Assembly (NCBI RefSeq): GCF_017114915.1
Contig: NZ_JAAUOE010000011.1
Location: 78,058-142,057 of the forward strand
Length of the DNA: 64,000 nt
DNA from: Pseudomonas frederiksbergensis
GTDB taxonomy: Bacteria; Pseudomonadota; Gammaproteobacteria; Pseudomonadales; Pseudomonadaceae
Direction of reading: 5' to 3'
In this document: piece by piece, positions 35,886-47,466 of the stretch
How positions within the stretch are numbered: the first letter of the stretch is position 1
How the letters are laid out: each line of letters begins with the position of its first letter
Position numbers and translations under genes: made by a program
Notes under the pieces: generated by a model
What the model saw: only the letters and a program-made list of their open reading frames with translations
Databases searched by the model: none
Told to the model about the DNA's origin: nothing

Positions 35886-37367
35886 ATGGGTGCCTGGCTT
35901 AGCAATATTTCGCTGAAATACAAATTCTGGGCGGTCAACGCCGTCGCCTTCGTCACCACGCTGTTGCTGGTGCTGTACGCCGTGCAGCTCGAACAGCAGG
36001 CCCGCAGCCATGCCGCCCAGGCGTCGGCTCAGGTCCAGGCGCGATTGCTCAACGCCTGGCCTGTCGGACAGCCGCTACCCAAGGCCGATAATTGGTTGAC
36101 CTTCAATCGCGGGCAGGCGCCAGTGCTGAACGGACAACCACTGCTGGAGCTGACGGATACCCACGGTTGGGTCGAGATCAATGCCATGCCGCTGTTCGGG
36201 GACAACCCGCTAATGGGCGCCGAGGTGTTCACTCGCCCCGACGGTCAACAGATTGCAGTCATCGCTAGCGGCCCGAGCCTGAGCCAAGTGTTCGGCGAGC
36301 GCTTCACCCAGTATGCGGTCGCGGTGTTCATCCTGATGCTGGCGATGCTCGGCGCGTCGCAACTGCTGATCCGCTTCTTGCTCAGCCAGCTCAACACCTT
36401 GAAAGACGTGATGCTCCACGTCGAGAAAAGCGGTGACCTGTCGGCCCGTGTGCCGCTGGCCTGCCGGGATGAAGTCGGGCAGATGGCCAACGCTTTCAAC
36501 GCCATGCAGGCCGGCTATCAGCGGGTGGTCAACACCGTCGCCAGCACCGCCCGGCAACTGGATGTCGGCGCCGCGCGGCTGGCTTCGAGCATGAACGAGG
36601 TGCGTCACGGCATGCTCGGCCAGCAAAACGAAACCGATCAGGCCGCCACGGCGATCAACGAAATGACCGCCACCGTTCATCACATCGCCCAGCACGCCGG
36701 CGCCACCCGCGACCTCTCGCAAACCGCCGACAGCCTGGCCGGCAGCGGTCAGGAAGTGGTGGCTCGGGTGCAAAAATCGATTGGCGGATTGTCCACCGGC
36801 GTGCAGCAAACGGCCGAGATGATTCAGCGCCTGGCCGAGGACAGCCAGAAGATCAACGGCGTAGTCAGTGTGATTCACAGCATCGCCGAACAAACCAACC
36901 TGCTGGCCCTTAATGCGGCCATCGAAGCGGCCCGGGCCGGGGAAATGGGTCGGGGGTTTGCAGTGGTCGCCGATGAAGTGCGCAACCTGGCAAAACGGGT
37001 CCAGACATCCACCGACGAAATCACCGCCATGGTTTCAGCCCTGCAGGCCGGCACTCGGGACGCGGTGGACTTCATGCAGGAAAGTTCATACAAGGCGGAC
37101 GATTGCATGCAACAGGCTCAGGAAGCCAGTGTGGCGCTGGCCGAAATTACCGGCGCGGTGGCACAGATGCGTGAAAGCAATACGCAGATCGCAGTGGCGG
37201 CCGAGCAGCAGAGTCACGTGGCGGAGGAGATGAATCGGGTGGTGGTGAGCATTCGCGATGTGACCGAGAACACCGTGCAGCAGACCGTGAGTTCGGCAAT
37301 CACTAGCAATGAATTGGCAATGTTGGCCGGGGAGTTGAGCAAGGCCATCGGGCAGCTCAAGCTTTGA
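35886..37367 (+). CDS. Methyl-accepting chemotaxis protein
   Basis: A 493-residue transducer. It has a first membrane helix (about residues 12-35), a short periplasmic sensor of about 105 residues, a second helix ([27 protein letters not shown]), a HAMP domain, then the cytoplasmic signalling hairpin with [40 protein letters not shown]. The sensor is much smaller than the usual 4-helix or dCache domains, and its ligand is unknown. Start at 35886 has GAGAAGACC upstream; the upstream TTG in frame is rejected. Confidence 0.92.
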   Translation: MGAWLSNISLKYKFWAVNAVAFVTTLLLVLYAVQLEQQARSHAAQASAQVQARLLNAWPVGQPLPKADNWLTFNRGQAPVLNGQPLLELTDTHGWVEINAMPLFGDNPLMGAEVFTRPDGQQIAVIASGPSLSQVFGERFTQYAVAVFILMLAMLGASQLLIRFLLSQLNTLKDVMLHVEKSGDLSARVPLACRDEVGQMANAFNAMQAGYQRVVNTVASTARQLDVGAARLASSMNEVRHGMLGQQNETDQAATAINEMTATVHHIAQHAGATRDLSQTADSLAGSGQEVVARVQKSIGGLSTGVQQTAEMIQRLAEDSQKINGVVSVIHSIAEQTNLLALNAAIEAARAGEMGRGFAVVADEVRNLAKRVQTSTDEITAMVSALQAGTRDAVDFMQESSYKADDCMQQAQEASVALAEITGAVAQMRESNTQIAVAAEQQSHVAEEMNRVVVSIRDVTENTVQQTVSSAITSNELAMLAGELSKAIGQLKL

Positions 37368-37373
37368 GGGCCT

Positions 37374-37467
37374 CTTCGCGGGCAAGCCTCGCTCCTACAG
37401 ATTAATGTCGTTCACAAAATACGGCGAACGACTCAATACCTGTAGGAGCGAGGCTTGCCCGCGAAGG
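37374..37467. repeat. REPIN (GCGGGCAAGCCTCGCTCC family)
   Basis: CTTCGCGGGCAAGCCTCGCT...AGCGAGGCTTGCCCGCGAAG: two inverted REP units with a 40-bp centre carrying its own small GTCGTTC/GAACGAC inverted repeat. Same family as 9908-9960 and 51253-51343. Confidence 0.85.
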
Positions 37468-37594
37468 CGTCAGACCGAGCAACATCAATCCTGACCATCA
37501 CACCTATCGTGCCGATAGCCACCCTCGATTCGCCGACGGCTTTCGCCGGGCCTACTCTTTGTTCATGAGCCTCAACGAATCAAGGATTAGCATC

Positions 37595-37828
37595 ATGGGC
37601 AAACGTCACCCCAACTTTCCCGCCTGGCAATGGCGACTGCACCCGCACAGTCACCAACACCCGACCGATCCGGTGTTGCACATGATCGCCGTGCCGCTGT
37701 TCATCGTGGCGTTTTTGCTGATGGTCTCGGGGGTGTTCAGCCTGGATCTGGCGAGCTTCGCAATCGGCGTCATCGGCCTGCTCGCCGCCCTGGGCCTGCA
37801 GCGTCACAGTCATCATCTGGAGGCGTAA
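37595..37828 (+). CDS. Small two-helix membrane protein, possibly Mpo1-like
   Basis: A 77-residue protein: a His-rich N-terminus (WQWRLHPHSHQHPTDPVLHMIAVPL), then two hydrophobic segments, and HSHH before the C-terminus. The HxxP(T)..(L)H.IxVP pattern recalls the DUF962/Mpo1 family, but it is short, so I hold this loosely. AAGGA precedes the ATG at 37595. Confidence 0.65.
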   Translation: MGKRHPNFPAWQWRLHPHSHQHPTDPVLHMIAVPLFIVAFLLMVSGVFSLDLASFAIGVIGLLAALGLQRHSHHLEA

Positions 37829-37839
37829 GCCTGCGGGTA

Positions 37840-38637
37840 TCAGGCGAAAACCGTGACGGTCTGCCGACTCATGGCGATCAGCCGGCCGTCTTCGCTCCAC
37901 AGCTTGGCGGCGGCATGCCCGTAGCCGTCAGTGGCATGCTCGATGTCCACCAGGTACTTGCACCAGTCCAGCGTGCTCAACGCCAGCAACGGCTGGACGA
38001 ATTCGATGGTCCAGGTCAGCGTGCTGCCCGCCGCCGGTTTATTCAGATGCGACAACAAGGCCGGCGGCCAGGCGTCGACCAGCGCCAGAATATGCGCCTC
38101 GCTGACCGACTCGCCCTCCCCATCCCCACGCAAGCGCACCCACCCCCCCATATCCCGGGATTTGTTGCCGGTGAACGGCATGCCACCGACACTCCAGCGC
38201 ATGGCCAGGTAACGCATGAATTCCGGGGTCACGCCTTTGATGTACGGCAGCTCCTGACAGTCGTCCCAATGCTTCATCTCGGGAGCCGGGTTGGCCGTGA
38301 CCACCACTTCGGACGGTCGCGAGGCGCCGAAGCTGCCCTGGACCAACGTCACCACTTGCCCCTTCTGCATCGCCCGGCCCAGCACCTGGCTGACGGCTTT
38401 GCCTTCGCGCAACACATCGACTTCAAAACTGACCGGCACATCGGGTTCGACCGGGCCGACGAAAGTGATTGCCAGCGAGCGCACCGGACGATCCGCCGGG
38501 ACTTTTGCGCGCATGGCTTCGTATTGCAAGGCGGCTACCAAACCACCAAAACTCGCCCGCCCCTGGCCCCATTCGGGTGGAATAGACACTTCCTGCGGCT
38601 GGCTGCGAACAGCGTCGAGCAGATCGGAAAAGTGCAT
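37840..38637 (-). CDS. Acyl-CoA thioesterase, double hot-dog fold
   Basis: A 265-residue TesB-like thioesterase with two hot-dog domains, the first carrying GQGRASFGGLVAALQYEAM and the second GSTLTWTIEFVQPL. It hydrolyses acyl-CoAs; chain-length preference cannot be read. GAGG ribosome site precedes the ATG. It is separated by about 110 bp from the upstream CHAD gene. Confidence 0.85.
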   Translation of the reverse strand: MHFSDLLDAVRSQPQEVSIPPEWGQGRASFGGLVAALQYEAMRAKVPADRPVRSLAITFVGPVEPDVPVSFEVDVLREGKAVSQVLGRAMQKGQVVTLVQGSFGASRPSEVVVTANPAPEMKHWDDCQELPYIKGVTPEFMRYLAMRWSVGGMPFTGNKSRDMGGWVRLRGDGEGESVSEAHILALVDAWPPALLSHLNKPAAGSTLTWTIEFVQPLLALSTLDWCKYLVDIEHATDGYGHAAAKLWSEDGRLIAMSRQTVTVFA

Positions 38638-38745
38638 GGGAACCTCGCAGACATGAAATTGGATGGAGCGATCTTAACCAGCCCGCAAGGCCGGCACAGC
38701 GCTTATTCCGGCCAAAGAGCCGGACAGAAAGGCCGGTTGGTGGTT

Positions 38746-39513
38746 TCAGGATTTGAAGCAGGTGGTACTGAGTTTGGCGAGGACGCGGTCGGCGTTCTCT
38801 TCGGCTTGGGCCAGGGTGGTTTTCCAGACTTCGACACACGGCTGCAAATCAGGCTCTTCCTTGGCGCGGGCCAGCCACTGCCAGCTGTCGTGCCAATCAC
38901 CCAAGGCAGCCTGGGCCGATTTCAGCCTGGGCAGCGCCGCTTGCGGCAAACGATCCAGTTCAGGGTAGGCTTCGATGCCATAGCGCACACGCTTGATCAG
39001 CAGGCGCAAACGATGGCGGTCATGGGCCGGGTCATGCAGGGCCTGGTCGAGTTTCTTCCATTGTTTGGCCAGGCGTTTTTCGATGCGCTTGCGCAAGCCC
39101 TTGAGCAAGCCCTGACGCTGAGAAGCCCGCAGAAAACGCGGAAAGGCGTCGAGGATCATCAGCAACTGCGTCAGCTCCGGGCTCGTCGCCACGACGGGAT
39201 AAGCCTCGGCCATCCGCACCATGCGCCGGTGCGCGGCCTCGGGTAGATCGTGCTGGAGCAAGTACGCCGCCAGCACTTCGCGATCGCGCAACGGCGTGGT
39301 CAGATCACCCACCCGCGACGCCGCCGCTTCCAGCTGTTCGACCCCGGGCAAACCGCGCAGGGGCCGCAGCAGGCTGCGTAACCGGCGCACGGTGGTACGC
39401 AGATCGTGCAGCGCTTCCGGATCGGTACGGGCACTCAAGCGAGCCTGACAGGCCAGCAAACGGACTTCCAGGCCCAGCACACGAGCCACCAACCGATCAA
39501 CCAAGGCCGACAT
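38746..39513 (-). CDS. CHAD domain protein
   Basis: A 255-residue all-helical protein with the CHAD signature of conserved His, Arg and Lys: DPEALHDLRTTVRRLRSLLRPL and DRHRLRLLIKRVRYGIEAYPEL. CHAD domains bind inorganic polyphosphate and are targeted to polyphosphate granules. No CYTH domain or polyphosphate kinase gene is in the window, so it is a stand-alone member. GGGAG ribosome site. Confidence 0.88.
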   Translation of the reverse strand: MSALVDRLVARVLGLEVRLLACQARLSARTDPEALHDLRTTVRRLRSLLRPLRGLPGVEQLEAAASRVGDLTTPLRDREVLAAYLLQHDLPEAAHRRMVRMAEAYPVVATSPELTQLLMILDAFPRFLRASQRQGLLKGLRKRIEKRLAKQWKKLDQALHDPAHDRHRLRLLIKRVRYGIEAYPELDRLPQAALPRLKSAQAALGDWHDSWQWLARAKEEPDLQPCVEVWKTTLAQAEENADRVLAKLSTTCFKS

Positions 39514-39558
39514 CGCGTGCTCCCTGAATCGAATCCCCCTTAGAGCCTAGATCATGCG

Positions 39559-39837
39559 TCAACGGCCGGCGCGGGATTCACGAATATAGAAGCGCGCCTT
39601 CTCGGCCTTCCTGGTACACCCCTCGTATGCTTCAAATTGCTGCTGGGTCTTGGCACCGGTCAGCAACGACAGCGCCTTGGAGTAGCTGACGGTGCCGGCA
39701 AAGCCCTCGACCTTGGCCAGGTCCAGCTCGCGCCAGGCGGCGTCGAGCTGACTACCGCAGCTGTCACGGTAAGCGGTTTTACCGGCACAACCGGCGAGCG
39801 CCAGGGCAATCAATGGCACACAGATCCAGGCTTTCAT
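39559..39837 (-). CDS. Small putative lipoprotein
   Basis: A 92-residue protein with a signal sequence and the lipobox LALAGC (lipidation at C17). The mature part, with DAAWRELDLAKVEGFAGTVSYSKALSLLTGAKTQQQFEAYEGC, looks helical and is common among pseudomonads without a known role. It is 45 bp upstream of the CHAD gene, perhaps sharing its transcript. A GAGG ribosome site lies upstream of the ATG at 39837. Confidence 0.78.
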   Translation of the reverse strand: MKAWICVPLIALALAGCAGKTAYRDSCGSQLDAAWRELDLAKVEGFAGTVSYSKALSLLTGAKTQQQFEAYEGCTRKAEKARFYIRESRAGR

Positions 39838-40056
39838 CACTCACACCTCAAAGATAATAAACAGTCGTGCAGGTAAGACCGGTCTGGCGCGTGAAAAGTG
39901 CCTTGGACCCGCAGTGGAAACTATAGCGCTGGCGAGGATACCCACTCGCCTTGCGTGAGTGTCAAAAAACGACGCCCTCCCCCGTCGAACGACCATAGCG
40001 ATTGAAGCCTGCCCCTCGATGGGTGCATTGTTGAACCTAGTCAGAGAGGTCGATCC

Positions 40057-41106
40057 ATGAAAAAGCGTGTCGCACTGGTGCTGGGCTCGGGTGGCGCCCG
40101 GGGCTACGCCCATATCGGCGTCATTGAAGAGATCGAACGGCGCGGCTACGACATCGCCTGCATCGCCGGTTGCTCCATGGGCGCAGTGGTCGGCGGGATC
40201 TATGCCGCCGGCAAACTCGACGATTATCGCGACTGGATCGAGAGCCTGGATTACCTCGACGTGTTGCGCCTGGTGGACGTCAGCTTTCGCCTGGGCGCGA
40301 TTCGCGGGGAGAAGGTTTTCGGACAGATCCGCAAGATCGTCGGCGAGATCAATATCGAAGACCTGCGCATTCCCTATACAGCCGTGGCCACGGACCTGAC
40401 CAACCAGCAGGAAATCTGGTTCCAGGAAGGCTGTCTGCACCAGGCCATGCGCGCCTCGGCGGCGATCCCCAGCCTGTTCACCCCCGTGATGCAGGGCAAC
40501 CGCATGCTGGTGGACGGCGGCATCCTCAACCCGTTGCCGATCGTGCCGGTGGTATCGAGCCATTGCGACCTGATCATCGCGGTCAACCTCAACTCCACCA
40601 ACCAGCGTCACTATCAACTGCCGGTGATCCAGCGCCCGGCGGCGTTCAAGACCCGCTTCGACAGCCTGATCAACTCGCTGGGCTCGAAATTGCCCTTCCG
40701 CCGCAAACAGGCGGAACAATTGCTGCTTCTCGAAAAGGAAGCGTTGATGGCGGAAGCGGCCGAGATCAACCCCTGGATCGAATCGGCCGAACCCGAAGGC
40801 CAGCAGCCGGCGGCCGCCCCGGAAGGCGACGGCGCACCGAAGTCCGCCACCGGGTCGTTCATCATCGACAACGTGGGGCCGGCGTCCTTGCTGGACCTGA
40901 TCAACCAGAGTTTCGAAGTGATGCAGACCTCATTGGCGCAGTACAAGATTGCCGGGTATCCGCCGGATATTTTGATCAACGTGCCCAAGCGGGTATGCCG
41001 GTTTTTCGAGTTCTACAAGGCACCGGAGTTGATCGCGCTGGGGCGCGAGATTGCCCGGGATACGCTGGATCGGTATGAGAATGAGCGCAATGAGGATTGG
41101 CGGTAA
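40057..41106 (+). CDS. Patatin-like phospholipase (RssA type)
   Basis: A 349-residue patatin. Oxyanion GSGGARGYAHIG at the N-terminus, the nucleophile GCSMG (S40) and the catalytic Asp in VDGGILNPLP (D153) form the Ser-Asp dyad. The C-terminal tail from about residue 240 (EPEGQQPAAAPEGDGAPKS linker, then a helical segment) is beyond the core. It likely acts on membrane phospholipid; no signal peptide, so cytoplasmic. GAGAGGTCG ribosome site. Confidence 0.9.
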   Translation: MKKRVALVLGSGGARGYAHIGVIEEIERRGYDIACIAGCSMGAVVGGIYAAGKLDDYRDWIESLDYLDVLRLVDVSFRLGAIRGEKVFGQIRKIVGEINIEDLRIPYTAVATDLTNQQEIWFQEGCLHQAMRASAAIPSLFTPVMQGNRMLVDGGILNPLPIVPVVSSHCDLIIAVNLNSTNQRHYQLPVIQRPAAFKTRFDSLINSLGSKLPFRRKQAEQLLLLEKEALMAEAAEINPWIESAEPEGQQPAAAPEGDGAPKSATGSFIIDNVGPASLLDLINQSFEVMQTSLAQYKIAGYPPDILINVPKRVCRFFEFYKAPELIALGREIARDTLDRYENERNEDWR

Positions 41107-41124
41107 AAAGATCAAAAAGATGAC

Positions 41125-41236
41125 GATCGTTCCCACGCTCCGCGTGGGAATGCATCCGGTGACGCTGCACGTCACTTTTTAACGGCGGATGCAGAGCGTC
41201 CATGGCGGCATTCCCACGCAGAGCGTGGGAACGATC
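41125..41236. repeat. Four-hairpin palindromic repeat, copy B
   Basis: Same ends as copy A (GATCGTTCCCACGC / GCGTGGGAACGATC) and 112 bp long. The inner hairpins are diverged (GTGACGCTGCACGTCAC, then ATGCAGAGCGTCCAT). Its last two bases lie inside the stop codon of kdpE. Confidence 0.88.
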
Positions 41237-41942
41237 AACAGGACTGAAGGCTGCCTTCACTCAACAACCGATACCCCACCCCCGCTTCGGTAACGATGAA
41301 CCGTGGCTGGGTCGGATCGTCCGCCAGTTTCTGCCGCAAGTGCCCGACCACGATCCGCAGATAATGACTGTCCTCGGTATGGGTCGGCCCCCAGATGTCC
41401 TTGAGCAATTGCTGCTGGGTGATGACCCGCCCCGGGTGCCGCGCCAGCTGCGCCAGTACCGCGTACTCCTTGCGCGTCAACGCCACTTCGGCGCCGTCCA
41501 GCAATACCCGGCGATAAGCCAGGTCGACGGTGAGCGGACCGAAACTGAGCGCCGCTTCCTGGGCCTCGCCGGTCGGCGCCTGACGCAGCAAGGCGCGCAC
41601 TCGGGCGAGAAATTCCTGGATGCCGAACGGCTTGGTCACATAGTCGTTGGCGCCGCCATCCAGGGCTTGGACTTTCTGCCCTTCGCTGGCGCGCACCGAG
41701 AGCACCAGTATCGGCACCGTCGACCACTCCCGAAAATCGCGCAGCACCTGCTGGCCGTCCATGTCCGGCAGGCCGAGGTCGAGCACCAGCAAGTCGGGTT
41801 TGTTCAATGCGGCCTGGGCCAGGCCTTCCGTGCCGGTGCCAGCCTCCAGCACTTTATAGCCTTGAGAGGTGAGGCTGATACGCAGGAATTTGCGGATCTG
41901 CGGTTCGTCGTCGATGACCAAAATGGTCGCGGTCTGGCTCAT
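41235..41942 (-). CDS. kdpE: Potassium-responsive response regulator KdpE
   Basis: A 235-residue OmpR/PhoB-type regulator activating kdpFABC under low potassium. The receiver has acid pocket D11/D12, phospho-acceptor D55 in LLVLDLGLPDMDG and the KPF near residue 104. The winged helix is at the C-terminus (DSHYLRIVVGHLRQKL). The last codon and stop border the repeat at 41125-41236. It lies 48 bp after kdpD. Confidence 0.95.
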   Translation of the reverse strand: MSQTATILVIDDEPQIRKFLRISLTSQGYKVLEAGTGTEGLAQAALNKPDLLVLDLGLPDMDGQQVLRDFREWSTVPILVLSVRASEGQKVQALDGGANDYVTKPFGIQEFLARVRALLRQAPTGEAQEAALSFGPLTVDLAYRRVLLDGAEVALTRKEYAVLAQLARHPGRVITQQQLLKDIWGPTHTEDSHYLRIVVGHLRQKLADDPTQPRFIVTEAGVGYRLLSEGSLQSC

Positions 41943-41990
41943 GAATTCACGTCAATACAAAGAGGTGGCAAGAGAGTAGCGCAGGCGGGC

Positions 41991-44642
41991 TCAGGCTTCA
42001 CTGTCCAATCCCGGTTGAGTCTGCAATGGCAAGTGCAGCGTGATGCAGGTGCCGCGCCCTTCGATGCCGTCGTCGACGCTGATCCGCCCGCCATGGGCAC
42101 CGACCATGCCCTGACAGATCGCCAGCCCCAGCCCGGTGCCCTGCCCGCCGCGATCGCCACGGGCGGCGGTGTAGAACATGTCGAAAATCTTCGCCCGGTC
42201 CTCTTGCGGAATCCCCGGCCCCTCATCGCTCACCGAAAAAAACAGCTCGCTGTCATCGACCCCGGCGCGCAACTCAAGACGCCCGTGGGGCGGTGAGAAA
42301 CGCGCAGCGTTTTCCAGCACATTGACCAGTGCTTGTTCGATCAACGCGGCATGCACATAGAGCAGCGGCAGTTCGGCCGGCACGTCGGTAATGACCTGCA
42401 ATGACGCCAGCACCGCACGCAGGCGATTGAGCGAACTGCCAACGATGTCGGCCGGGGACACCCAGTCCCGCGCCAGCTTCAGGGCACCGTGCCCCAGGCG
42501 CGTCATGTCCAGCAGGTTTTGAATGTAGCGATCCAGCCGTTCGGCTTCATCGCGGGTGCCTTCAAGTAATTCGCGGCGGTCTTCCAGCGGAATTGCCTCA
42601 CCCAGTGCCAACAGGCTGTCGATGCTGCCGCGCATGGAGGTCAACGGCGTGCGCAAATCGTGGGACACCGACGCCAGCAGCGCGCTGCGCAACTGTTCGG
42701 TTTCACCATGCAAGCGCGCCGCCTCAAGGTCGTCGGCCAGTTGCGCCCGGGCCAATGCCTGGGCCAACGGTTGACTCAGTGCGGTCAGCAAGCGCCGACG
42801 CTGGCCGCTCAAGGTCTGACCTTCCTTGGCACACACGCCCAGCAGCGCCAGCGGCCCGTCGTCCACCGACAACGGCCACCACCACCAACGCCCGAACGGC
42901 AAGGTACCGGTGCCCGCGCCGGCCGGTTGATCGTGTTGCCAGGCCCACTCGGCGGCGGCGCGTTCGGCTTCGGAAAACTCCAGCGGCCCACCGGTTTCGA
43001 CTTTCCAGCCACTCTGGCCATCGCGATTGAGCAGGCACAGTTTCAAGTCGGTCCAGCCATTGAGATGTTGTGCCGCGGCGCTGATCACGGCCTGACGGTC
43101 GGTGGCGGCCGTGAGTTTGCGCGACAGGTCGAGCAGTTCGGTGGTTTCTTCCTGAGTGTCGCGCAAGGCCTGCAATTGCCGCCGTTGCCGCGCCGCAAGG
43201 TTGCCGGTGAGAGCCGCCATCAGCAGAAAGAACAGCAAGGTCAGCACGTCTTCTTCACGCTGGATGCGCAAGGAGAACGTCGGCGGAATGAACAGAAAGT
43301 CATAGGTCAGAAACGACAGTGCCGCGCAGGCCAGTGCGGGGCCGAGGCTGCTGCGCACCGCCACCAGCAACACCGCCGCAAGGAACACCAGCGAAATGTT
43401 CGGCAGCGGCAAGGCGCTCGACACCGCCCAGGCCAGGGCACTGGCGAGCACCGTCGCCACCAGCGCCAAGGCGTAGTCGAACCAGACCAGCGATTGCGCC
43501 GAGCGTTGGCGCGGCTGATGCTGTTCGTGATCGCTGTCGAGCACGTTGATTTCCAGCCCGCGCGCATCGCGCAGCAAGCGCGACGCCAGACCGCCGCCGA
43601 ACAAGCGTCGACGCAATCGCTGACGTGACTGGCCCACCAGCACGAGGCTGGCACGACGTTCAGCGGCGTGCTGGATCAACGTTTTCGCCACCTCGCCGGC
43701 GCGCAGCAACACCACTTCACCACCGAGGCGTTCGGCCAGTTGCTGAGCGCTTTGCAGGCGCAGGCGCGACTGCTCGTCGCGCACCCGGCCGTTGTCCACG
43801 TGCACCAGGCTCCACGGCAGATGCCGCCGCTGGGCGACGCGACTGGCGTGACGCACCAGGCGCTCGGCCTGAGCATCGCCATCGACGCCCACCAGCAAAC
43901 GCCCGCGCACGGCCGGCGCCGCTTGCCCCAACTGGCGATACCCCTGGGCCAGATCGTTATCCACCTGAGCGGCGGCGGTTTGCATTGCCAGTTCGCGCAG
44001 GGCGGTGAGGTTGGTCTGGGTGAAGAACGCATCGATCGCCGCCCGCGCCTGCTCCGGCACGTAGACTTTGCCGTCGCGCAGACGCTCCAGCAGCTCGCGC
44101 GGCGGCAGGTCGATCAGCAGCAGTTCGTAGGCTTCTTGCAGCACCCAGTCCGGCAGGGTTTCGCGCACCTGTACGCCGGTGATGCCGCGCACCTGATCGT
44201 TGAGACTTTCCAGATGCTGGACGTTGACCGTGGTGAACACGTCGATGCCGGCGGCCAGCAGTTCCTGGATATCTTGCCAGCGTTTGGCGTGACGACTGCC
44301 GGGGGCGTTGCTGTGGGCCAGTTCGTCGACCAGCACCAGTTTCGGTTTGGCGGCGAGCAAGCCGTCGAGGTCCATTTCTTCGAGCATCACGCCACGGTAT
44401 TCCGAGCGCACCAAAGGTTGCTGCGGCAAGCCACTGAGCAGCGCTTCGGTTTCGGCCCGGCCGTGGGTTTCGACCACCCCGGCCATGACTTTCACGCCCT
44501 GGCGCAGTTGAGTGTGGGCGGCTTGCAGCATGGCGTAGGTCTTGCCCACTCCCGGCGCGGCACCGAGGAATACCTTGAGGCGGCCACGGCCATCACGGGG
44601 CAGGTCTGCTAACAGCGCATCGGCGCGGCCGGAGTCACTCAT
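41991..44642 (-). CDS. kdpD: Potassium sensor histidine kinase KdpD
   Basis: An 883-residue sensor kinase. In order: N-terminal KdpD domain with Walker A GAAPGVGKTYAML, a Usp domain (LLVGVDGDAQAERLVRHA to GLASRLLRDARGLEINVL), four membrane helices (about residues 395-495), a GAF-like region, and the kinase with H661 in SHDLRTPLTSMRGS and the N, G1 and G2 boxes (NVLENAARFS, DEGPGIP, GTGLGLAIC). It phosphorylates KdpE. Its ribosome site is weak. Confidence 0.96.
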   Translation of the reverse strand: MSDSGRADALLADLPRDGRGRLKVFLGAAPGVGKTYAMLQAAHTQLRQGVKVMAGVVETHGRAETEALLSGLPQQPLVRSEYRGVMLEEMDLDGLLAAKPKLVLVDELAHSNAPGSRHAKRWQDIQELLAAGIDVFTTVNVQHLESLNDQVRGITGVQVRETLPDWVLQEAYELLLIDLPPRELLERLRDGKVYVPEQARAAIDAFFTQTNLTALRELAMQTAAAQVDNDLAQGYRQLGQAAPAVRGRLLVGVDGDAQAERLVRHASRVAQRRHLPWSLVHVDNGRVRDEQSRLRLQSAQQLAERLGGEVVLLRAGEVAKTLIQHAAERRASLVLVGQSRQRLRRRLFGGGLASRLLRDARGLEINVLDSDHEQHQPRQRSAQSLVWFDYALALVATVLASALAWAVSSALPLPNISLVFLAAVLLVAVRSSLGPALACAALSFLTYDFLFIPPTFSLRIQREEDVLTLLFFLLMAALTGNLAARQRRQLQALRDTQEETTELLDLSRKLTAATDRQAVISAAAQHLNGWTDLKLCLLNRDGQSGWKVETGGPLEFSEAERAAAEWAWQHDQPAGAGTGTLPFGRWWWWPLSVDDGPLALLGVCAKEGQTLSGQRRRLLTALSQPLAQALARAQLADDLEAARLHGETEQLRSALLASVSHDLRTPLTSMRGSIDSLLALGEAIPLEDRRELLEGTRDEAERLDRYIQNLLDMTRLGHGALKLARDWVSPADIVGSSLNRLRAVLASLQVITDVPAELPLLYVHAALIEQALVNVLENAARFSPPHGRLELRAGVDDSELFFSVSDEGPGIPQEDRAKIFDMFYTAARGDRGGQGTGLGLAICQGMVGAHGGRISVDDGIEGRGTCITLHLPLQTQPGLDSEA

Positions 44643-44669
44643 CTGTCATTGCCTTGTTCGTTTTGGATT

Positions 44670-44779
44670 GATCGTTCCCACGCTCTGCGTGGGAATGCAG
44701 CCCGGGACGCTCCGCGCCCTAGCTAAAGCGGACGCAGAGCGTCCATAGATGCATTCCCACGCAGAGCGTGGGAACGATC
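44670..44779. repeat. Four-hairpin palindromic repeat, copy C
   Basis: 110-bp copy with the same outer ends, located between kdpC and kdpD. The inner part is closest to copy A (GCAGCCCGGGACGCTCCGCG shared). Confidence 0.9.
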
Positions 44780-44797
44780 CTTCTAACCTTCTAACCT

Positions 44798-45343
44798 TTA
44801 CAGCTTTTCCAGCGCCGCATTCAACTCAAGCACATTGACCACCGGCGGCCCCACCAATGGCTGTTCGATGTGCGCATTGAGCAATTGCTCAAGCGTAGAC
44901 ACCGGCAGATTGCGCGCCGCCGCGACACGCGCCAGTTGATAGGCAATTGCGGCCGGTGGCAAGTGCGGATCCAGACCGCTGCCGGAGGTGGTCAGCAAGG
45001 CCAACGGCACCGGCCCCTGGCCGGGCACTTGCAGTTTATTGGCTTCGTCGATCACCCGAGTGGCCAGCGCCGGATTGCTGGGCGAAAGGTTGCTGGCGCT
45101 GCTCGACACGGTGGCAAAAGCACCGGCCGATGGCCGTGGATGGAACCAGGCGTCGCCGACGAAATCCTGGGCAATCAGCGACGAGCCACGGACCTTGCCA
45201 TCGGCGTCGCGCACCAGGCTGCCGTTGGCCTGATCCGGGAAGGCGAGCTGGGCCACGCCGGTCACCACCAAGGGGTAGGCGACGCCGGTGATCAGCGTCA
45301 TTAGCACCAGCAAACTCAGGGCCGGACGTATCAGTGTGGACAT
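44798..45343 (-). CDS. kdpC: Potassium-transporting ATPase subunit KdpC
   Basis: A 181-residue single-pass subunit of the Kdp pump, with one N-terminal membrane helix ([24 protein letters not shown]) and periplasmic part containing [26 protein letters not shown]. It stabilises the KdpB-KdpA assembly. GAGGA ribosome site. A 55-bp gap with a hairpin separates it from kdpB. Confidence 0.95.
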   Translation of the reverse strand: MSTLIRPALSLLVLMTLITGVAYPLVVTGVAQLAFPDQANGSLVRDADGKVRGSSLIAQDFVGDAWFHPRPSAGAFATVSSSASNLSPSNPALATRVIDEANKLQVPGQGPVPLALLTTSGSGLDPHLPPAAIAYQLARVAAARNLPVSTLEQLLNAHIEQPLVGPPVVNVLELNAALEKL

Positions 45344-45367
45344 TTCAGAATCCTCGAATTCAGAGAA

Positions 45368-45390
45368 GGCGGTGTGTCTGTCACACCGCC
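45368..45390. other. Intercistronic hairpin between kdpB and kdpC
   Basis: GGCGGTGTG-TCTGT-CACACCGCC, a perfect 9-bp stem in the gap between kdpB and kdpC. It lacks a T-run, so it is more likely to affect mRNA stability or kdpC translation than to terminate. Confidence 0.6.
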
Positions 45391-45398
45391 ATGCAGGG

Positions 45399-47456
<2,058 letters not shown>

Positions 47457-47466
47457 CATCAGCTCC

